DNA from: Sarcocystis neurona
Taxonomy: Eukaryota > Apicomplexa > Conoidasida > Eucoccidiorida > Sarcocystidae
Reading direction: 5' to 3'
Length of the DNA stretch: 64,000 nt
Assembly: GCA_000727475.1 (NCBI GenBank)
Contig: KL647291.1
Coordinates: 4,883,730 to 4,947,729 of the forward strand
Below, one piece after another: positions 58,201 to 64,000 of this stretch (positions are counted from its first letter, which is position 1; the number at the start of each line of letters is the position of its first letter). Below the pieces are notes generated by a model, which saw nothing but the letters and a program-made list of their open reading frames with translations, did not search any database and was not told the DNA's origin. A program made the translations under genes and the position numbers.

Positions 58201-60735
58201 CCCGAGATCCTTGAACCAGACGCAGCAACAGCACGTGCCGAAGATTTACGCATTCCTTCGTTCAGAGAAAACACATGGAGCACATCTTTGCGATCCACAC
58301 AGACAATCTTTTCTCCAACGGGACTCCAGCACGCTGACCACCAGCCATCTTGACGGGCACCCCACAACTCCACCACCGGCGTGGTATCCTCCCGCCCTCC
58401 GCTGCCGACGCTACTGCTGCTCCGCGTCGTGCTGCTGCTGCTGTTGCTTGGAGGCGTCCGCACGTCATAAAGGCGCACGTACGGCGACTGCTGGTACGCC
58501 TCCTGCAGACACAACATCCAAAGGGCATGCTCCCTCAGACACGTATGCATGATGCATGCATCCACACATATATCTCAAAAACTGTACGAAGAAGTATCAC
58601 GACGAGATTACTCTCAGATTCGAACAGACAGCTTCGCTCGGGACAGTACATTATACCTACGCGAGCCACGCCAAGGTGCTGCGTATCCCATGCTTGCGAA
58701 GCCAACTCACCAAATATACCTCACATACGCAGGGTATGCGAAACCACTTGTCACGACCTCGTACGCTCACGCGTGCTGCAGGGGAGGACCTCCGGGAGCG
58801 CAGTATAGGGAAGACACCGACATACACACACAACACAGCTGCAGCTGACAGCAAGAAGCCTCAGAAACGCGGGCTCTGTACAGCTGATGTGTCCCTGGGC
58901 ACTGGCAGATGTTTTTCTGCGACTGACGAGGTGAAGCGCGACCCCAAGAGGACGTACGTTGACGGTCGTGGTGACGTACTTTAACGACCGTCCTCCTTCG
59001 CTGCGGAGGGCTACGGAGCGACTAACACACCGACACCGGAGGTGAGGGCGTCACCAGCAGTGTCCATCAGTGGGCACCTTGCTCCAGACTGCTGTTGCAT
59101 GTGGGTGGGACTACTACCGGTCTTGTCGCTTCTACTGCCGGCTCGACTCTTTCGCCTGCCGCATGTGTTCGCATATGTCCACGAAAGGACAGGTGGGCAC
59201 AGTCACTTCCTGCAACAAGACGTTGTAGCCCTGAGTACCCATGCGCTTGTGGCTGCTACAGGGACGTAGCCAGCTTGGTGGCGAACTGCCGCTTTGTTAC
59301 CTCTTCCTGTTCCTCCAAGACTCCTTCAACGGCGTCTTCACGTGAGCCCTCCACCACGGCCTCTTGCTCGACTTGTACGTGAATAACGAGACAGGAGAGA
59401 AAAACAGGCAGTTATCTTCCGCCTGTTGTTCAACGATAATAAAGTAGAGGGAAACAGACCCTCATCCTCCCACAGTACAAAAAAAGGAGAGAGATGAACA
59501 GACACTCGTCTTCCTGCCGTTGCTACCGCTGTCGCTCCTGGTGCTGCTTTTGTTGCTCTTGCTGTTGCTGCTTCTCTTGCTGCTGCTGTTGCTGCTTCTC
59601 TTGCTGCCGCTGTTGCTGCTTCTCTTGCTGCTACTGCAGCGTATTCTCGTGCTACCGCTGCTTCTACTCTTGCTGCTGTTCCGGCGTCTTCTCTTGCTGC
59701 TGCTGCTGCTGCTACTTTTTCCCCTGCTGGCGCTGCTGGTTGTGTCGCTGCTGGTTCTTGAGTGGTCGCTGCTGCCTCTGCTGCTGTTGCGGCACACCTC
59801 ACGCTGTGGCTCACTCTCATCAGCAGCACGTACCTGCCCTGCGACGGCGACGAGGTCGGGATGGGTGTTGTGCGGCAGCACTATGGCAGCCCCGGGGCAG
59901 GTGATGCAACTTTCAGTAGCGATAACATCGGCGTTGAGCACCAGCACGTGTTCTCTCGCTGCTACCAGCAGTCTGCTTCCCGACGCGTTGAACCGCAGGC
60001 CATCGCTGCGAACTTGGGTGCGACACTTCGTTGCACCTTCTGCAGCAGAAAGATAATGTAGCCGCAGCCGCTGTCCCGGCGGACAGCTGTACGTTAACCC
60101 GTCGGCGTAGGAGTATCCAGGAAGTAGACGCAAGGAAGAATAATCTGTCCAAGCGCATGCAGAGGACGAATACGGAGAAGACGTCGAAACAGAAGGTGAC
60201 GCAGAAGACTTGAGGTCGCTGCTAGGTGACTTTTTTGACGGGGTCCCTGGTGAACCAGCTGTGGTAGCAGGGGAAGGAAAAGAGACGGGAAAAGACGGAG
60301 TATCACTGGTAGAGATGACGCGGTCAGGAGAAGGAAACCAAAAGGGTAACGGCGGAGGATTCCGCGGAGGCTTCCCTGCCTTCGGAGTGAAGGAGAACGG
60401 CAGGGTAGAACCGAAATGGTGAGAGAAAAGGGCGCGACGCTCCAGCTGACGCGGAGTCAACGGAGGATGTAGCGGGTGTACGTACACCTCAAGTTGACGC
60501 GTAAACGGCATCGTGGTGGCAGACGGAACGGGCAAGACTCGAACGCTGACCTCCTCTTTCAGCAAGTCTAGCAACAAAAAGAGTATAACACAGCGGAACA
60601 CCGCACGTCACGCGCTGGGACCGCTGAACTGCGCAGAAAGCAGCTCTCACCTAATAGAGGAATTCCCGTAGGAAGAGAGCACGGGCACAAAACAAGAAGA
60701 CGGAGAAGAGAAGACAAATGAATCCTCTCGGACAT
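55200..60735 (-). CDS. THOC3: THO complex subunit 3 (THOC3/TEX1), WD40 protein
   Basis: WD40 beta-propeller subunit of the nuclear THO/TREX complex, which couples transcription to mRNA export. Exons: 60735-60651, 60567-59834, 58502-57298, 55515-55200; the sum is 2340 nt, 779 aa plus stop, all phases agreeing. The start is MSERIHLSSLLRLL. WD blades are visible in THOC3 order: SDGLRFNASGSRLLVAAREH; HPDLVAVAGQ joined across intron 2 to PYVRLYDVRT; SACWSPVGEKIVCVDRKDVL; VNACTFHPSGEFLLLAQDNG; GVTCCAADPAGRFVATGG; ALSFSFDGQFLAWGC; and a last blade CATPAAVSAVAFHPTRYICA ending LGFLCFE. Two large inserts expand the usual ~350 aa core: a Pro/Ser-rich N-terminal region (residues ~60-170) and a Ser/Ala/Gly-rich loop between the third and fourth blades. 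The THOC3 assignment rests on blade order and short motifs; another WD40 family is possible but less likely. Confidence 0.82.
56500..57050. other. Intron 3 of the WD40 gene, AC/CACG-rich
   Basis: Intron 3 (57297-55516) is 1.8 kb and rich in ACACAC, CGTATACA and similar repeats, including (AC)n at about 56897-56909. Frames open through it on both strands read as Thr/His or Cys/Val repeats and are not exons. Confidence 0.7.
59464..59830. repeat. Triplet repeat tract inside an intron (CTG/CTT/TTG-type)
   Basis: Imperfect GCTGCT/GTTGCTGCTTCTCTT repeats fill the 5' part (in gene direction) of intron 2 of the WD40 gene (59833-58503). The preceding coding frame stays open through it as Ser/Lys/Arg-rich sequence for 124 codons beyond the splice donor at 59833. 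Confidence 0.8.
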
Positions 60736-63620
60736 GCTTCCACAAAAGGGAGGAAAAGTGGAGAAAACGGCAAAGCGCTAGTCTTGAGCGTACGCAAATC
60801 CGTCCCCGTGCTGTTACGTGAGAAGTCAACTACAGGAAGTCGTCGGATGACGGTGGAAACAGCTCCCACTATTCTCGGGTTACGACAGTCGTACGCTTTT
60901 ACGAAGACACGTACATTTTGCAACTTCTACGGTGTTCCCCACCAAAACGACCCGTGCCAACGTTCACACACTGTCCACGAATGCTCCCTGCGGCTCTACT
61001 GTTTTTTGCTACCGCAGTTGCCTATATCGCACAGCTTGCATATTTCTCGTATTGTTCCCTTGCCATGTATCGTCGCGACGTTTGTGCGAGCTTCCTGTTG
61101 TATGGCCCTGATGTCGTTGCAGCTCGTGTAATCCTGCTATTCTACTGGCCATCCATCATCGCACCTCGTGTATGTCCCTGCTGTCATTGTACTGGCCAGG
61201 TATCGTCGCAGCTCGTATTGAGTTCTGCGGTCGTACCTGCCATATATCCACCTTCCACAGAAAAGCATGTATTTGTGCTCTGCATAGGTACCTCCGTGGC
61301 GCGCACGTGTCTGTGCGGCCGTTCGCCGTGGACGCTCGTGAGCGTGGACAGTGGTCTGTTGGAGAAAGCGAAGTCAGTCACGCCTTCCGTTCAAGAAAAA
61401 CCCACGGCGCATCAGAGGACACAGAAAGCACGCTTTTGGTCAAAGACTCTGTGAGACCGTTTTCACACGACGCCGGGAACGTACAGAAGACAGCAAATGC
61501 TGCCTGAAGAGGTGCCCAGGCGCAGGCGGAAGAAAGCAAGGACCTGCGGATACAACACGCCTCAGTCAAGGAGACAACTGCATGCTGGCGCAGCACCACA
61601 AAGGAAGTGGCTGGAAACGGCTTCGTCCTGAGGCCGGGAGGCGCCGATAGAACTCCTCGGAGGCACAGAGATGCGTGGTCTAGCAAATGACAGGGCTACG
61701 GGGCGACACTTGCGAAGACGACCAGGCTGTGATAGGGGAGACGGGACACCCGCAAAAGTGCAAGCCGCGGACTGTCTACGCACGTCTGCGAAAATGAGGT
61801 GTGGCCACGAAGACGAGTTACGGAAGAGGCTTTTGTGTGCCTCTACAAAAACACCACAGATTTAGGCGTGTGCAGATCTGGTGGAGAGGGCCGTTACTTG
61901 TATGGATACGATTTCAGCCGCATCTCAACATCACGACTGAGAACATCTGCTTGTCTCGGTGCTCTTCTGGAGTACGTTTGCTCTTCCTCTTCCGCCTGTT
62001 GCTCTGAGTTCTTCTTCTTCTCTCCTGTTCCCCCCCGCTGCTATCGCTCCCCGTCTTCGGAGCTCGTGTTCGGTAGTAGTCTCCAACACCCCGCCGGTTT
62101 TGTTTTTGTTAACTAAGACTGGCTCTCTTCCCTTCTTCTTCTTCTTCTTCATCTCCTCTTTGGTCTCTCATTCCGCCTTCTTCCCTTCCGATTTACTTTC
62201 CTTCTCCTTTTCCCTTACTCCTTCCTAGTTGCCACAGTACCGAAGTCGCCCTTTTTACGTCGTACAGGGCGATTCTCCTGCGTCGTTCCCGGGAAACTCT
62301 ATCTTGTGCTGGGTGTTTCCCTACTGTTTTTTGTCGTTATTTCGTCTCTTCTTGTCTTCTATCTCCGTTGGCCTTTTTTTCCCTCTCTGAGTCTTCCGGT
62401 TCTCTTGTGACCTGTGCGCATTCATGCCGACGCCGTCATATGAAATTCTCGGCCTGTCTCTCTCCTAAACCCTCGACGACCGGTGCAACAGCCGACAGGG
62501 TCACACCCAGCCTACTGCAGACGTTCACACACAGTAAAATAATATACTGCATGCATGGACACACATGAAACAAATGTAAAGTACGAGAGGTCTTCGACTC
62601 CACCCGTCTGCTATGCAAAGAAAAGCAACGTAGACGATACAGCGAACAGAAAAAGGTGACTTCCCGTGTCTACAGAGAGCATCGAAGAAGATTCCTGAAC
62701 ACACGCTAGACGACGGCAGACAGCACACTCTGTTCCACTGGCTATGGGGGAGAGAAGAAGACGAACCTTTTAACTTCTGACAGGACAGTAGAACCCGCGA
62801 TAGGAAATAATGCCTCACAGAAGGACAACAGACAAGACGCTTCGTCGCCTTGTGAAGACAAAGTACGCGAAAAGGTACGGCTTCTGGTAGTCAGAACGGG
62901 AAGATGCAGGAGGCCTATGCAAACGACAAATCAGGAAGAAGGCCATCGAACGCGTGCAGCTACTGGAAAGAACAACACACCTTGCAACACGCAAAACCGC
63001 ACGGGGACGAAAAGCTAGCATGCGTGTTAGACGAGACATGCGACAGAAGACGACGGCTTGAAACAGTCTGGTGAGACGTAGAAAATACCGAGAAGTGCAT
63101 GCCAGAGACGCTGAGTCCGGATGCAGCGGGAAAACACCAAACGGACAGATTGTACGTTGACAGGAGGACGCACGTCTTTGCACACTCCATATCAACGGTG
63201 GACGGCGACTCGTCAGCGGATCATGGCTAGAAGGCAGAAAACTACAATCTAACGCAGAAAAGCAGGACACATGTTGTAAGCCAAGCCGACCCCGACTGAC
63301 GGTCTTTCAAAATATGTCATCCGCCGGCGATACAACCCTCATAGAAGCAATGTAAGAAAGGGCGGAAAAAGTTGTCCTGTCAGGTGTCCGCAAGGAGCAG
63401 ATGTTCACACCAACCACAAACAATGAAGCAGTTGGTGCAAAAAAGCGACTATATATCCAGAGGGAGGCAATGTGTCACTGCGGATTGCACATGGGTATTT
63501 GTGTGGCGGAAGAGGAAATAGGAACGAAGCACAGGGAAGAAGGCAGTCTCCAAAGAACTGTATCACTGTCTCAACATGATAGGGGCAGATGATACAACCC
63601 CACCGCTTAGGAAAACTGAA
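60736..63620. other. Upstream region of the WD40 gene, mostly non-coding
   Basis: Fewer triplet repeats and more T/C-rich tracts (for example 62120-62220, TTCTTCTTCTTC) than elsewhere. Short frames on both strands lack domain signals. It presumably holds the promoter and 5' untranslated region of the minus-strand gene starting at 60735 and the 3' flank of the gene at the right edge. Confidence 0.45.
61050..61260. repeat. Degenerate tandem repeat, about 40-60 bp units
   Basis: Related copies of GTATCGTCGCGACGTTTGTG, GATGTCGTTGCAGCTCGTGT, ATCATCGCACCTCGTGTATG and GTATCGTCGCAGCTCGTATT, each spaced by a CCTG-TG/CATT-TACTGGCC-like stretch, upstream of the WD40 gene. Confidence 0.6.
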
Positions 63621-63624
63621 GCGC

Positions 63625-63921
63625 TTAGGAACAGTATGTGTCATCGCCGTCTTTGATCACAGGCTTCACGGAAAACCTCATATGCAACCCAAACTCGTCG
63701 ATACGGGGGACTCTGAGGCTACGACAGTAAAGTATGGAGGAAGGGAACAGCTTTCCTGAAGAAGCGACCAATGTGTCAGCGATCTGAGCATTTGGCGGTA
63801 CTGCGGACAAGAAAAAGCAGGAGACTGCATCTTGTGCCTTTTGCACGTGAACGCGGCTACGTTGCATGCATGCGGGTGTTACTGCAGAGAAACTACCAGA
63901 AAGGCATGCTAGTGTCCGCAA
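63625..63921 (-). CDS. C-terminal exon of a gene extending past the right edge
   Basis: A minus-strand open frame ends in TAA at 63627-63625. Its last 70 or so residues have mixed, non-repetitive composition (AVPPNAQIADTLVASSGKLF, SSILYCRSLRVPRIDEFGLH, RFSVKPVIKDGDD). A likely acceptor is GTGCAAAAG near 63840, upstream of QDAVSCFFLSAVPPN. Only this exon is in the window and I do not recognise the family. Confidence 0.45.
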   Translation of the reverse strand: MRTLACLSGSFSAVTPACMQRSRVHVQKAQDAVSCFFLSAVPPNAQIADTLVASSGKLFPSSILYCRSLRVPRIDEFGLHMRFSVKPVIKDGDDTYCS

Positions 63922-64000
63922 GCAAAAAATATATGCATTCTAGTGACGTTGTCTGCTTACTCTGTACGCATGTACAGATGCAGTGTTTTACCTCAAGGAG

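Noticed and set aside
59462..59833. Ser/Lys/Arg-rich extension of the WD40 exon
   Set aside because: The GTACGT donor at 59833 followed by the acceptor at 58502 restores the propeller in phase, so the extension is best treated as intron.

Overview
The window looks like nuclear DNA of a coccidian apicomplexan, most likely Eimeria. Genes are broken into several exons with GT-AG introns. Exons and introns both carry dense CAG/CTG-type triplet runs that read as poly-Gln, poly-Ala or poly-Ser, and the spacers hold many (AC)n, (AT)n and TATG-type microsatellites. The best-conserved protein (GCN5) resembles apicomplexan versions. The genus is inferred from this style of sequence, not proven.

Three genes could be resolved exon by exon, with every splice junction preserving the reading frame. 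(1) A GCN5-type histone acetyltransferase with bromodomain, minus strand, 9123 to 746, 7 exons, 1517 aa. (2) An ankyrin-repeat / family-16 lysine methyltransferase, plus strand, 45907 to 53137, 6 exons, 945 aa. (3) A THO complex subunit 3 (THOC3/TEX1) WD40 protein, minus strand, 60735 to 55200, 4 exons, 779 aa. In these three I can point to catalytic or fold-defining motifs.

Layout: from 0.7 to 45.1 kb nearly all supported coding is on the minus strand. In order these are GCN5; a patchy Ser/Gln-rich coding region (9.5-13.4 kb); a hypothetical gene whose last four exons are phase-consistent (13.5-16.3 kb); a large hypothetical gene (17.5-23.4 kb); a Gln-rich gene with helical repeats like apicomplexan RAP/FASTK organellar RNA-binding proteins (26.2-31.5 kb); several unrecognised gene fragments (31.5-38.2 kb); a coiled-coil protein (begins 43216); and a protein with a classical signal peptide (begins 45124). 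The methyltransferase follows on the plus strand, then a partly resolved plus-strand gene, then THOC3 coming back on the minus strand. The last 3 kb has little apparent coding until the C-terminal exon of a gene that runs off the right edge.

Two recognised products act in nuclear gene expression: GCN5 acetylates histones in SAGA/ADA-type complexes, and THOC3 belongs to the THO/TREX mRNA export complex. The methyltransferase probably methylates a protein lysine. I see no operon-like logic, CRISPR, mobile element, tRNA or rRNA. Other observations include several short tandem duplications (units of about 126, 89, 61 and 60 bp) and triplet-repeat tracts lodged in introns that create long false ORFs.
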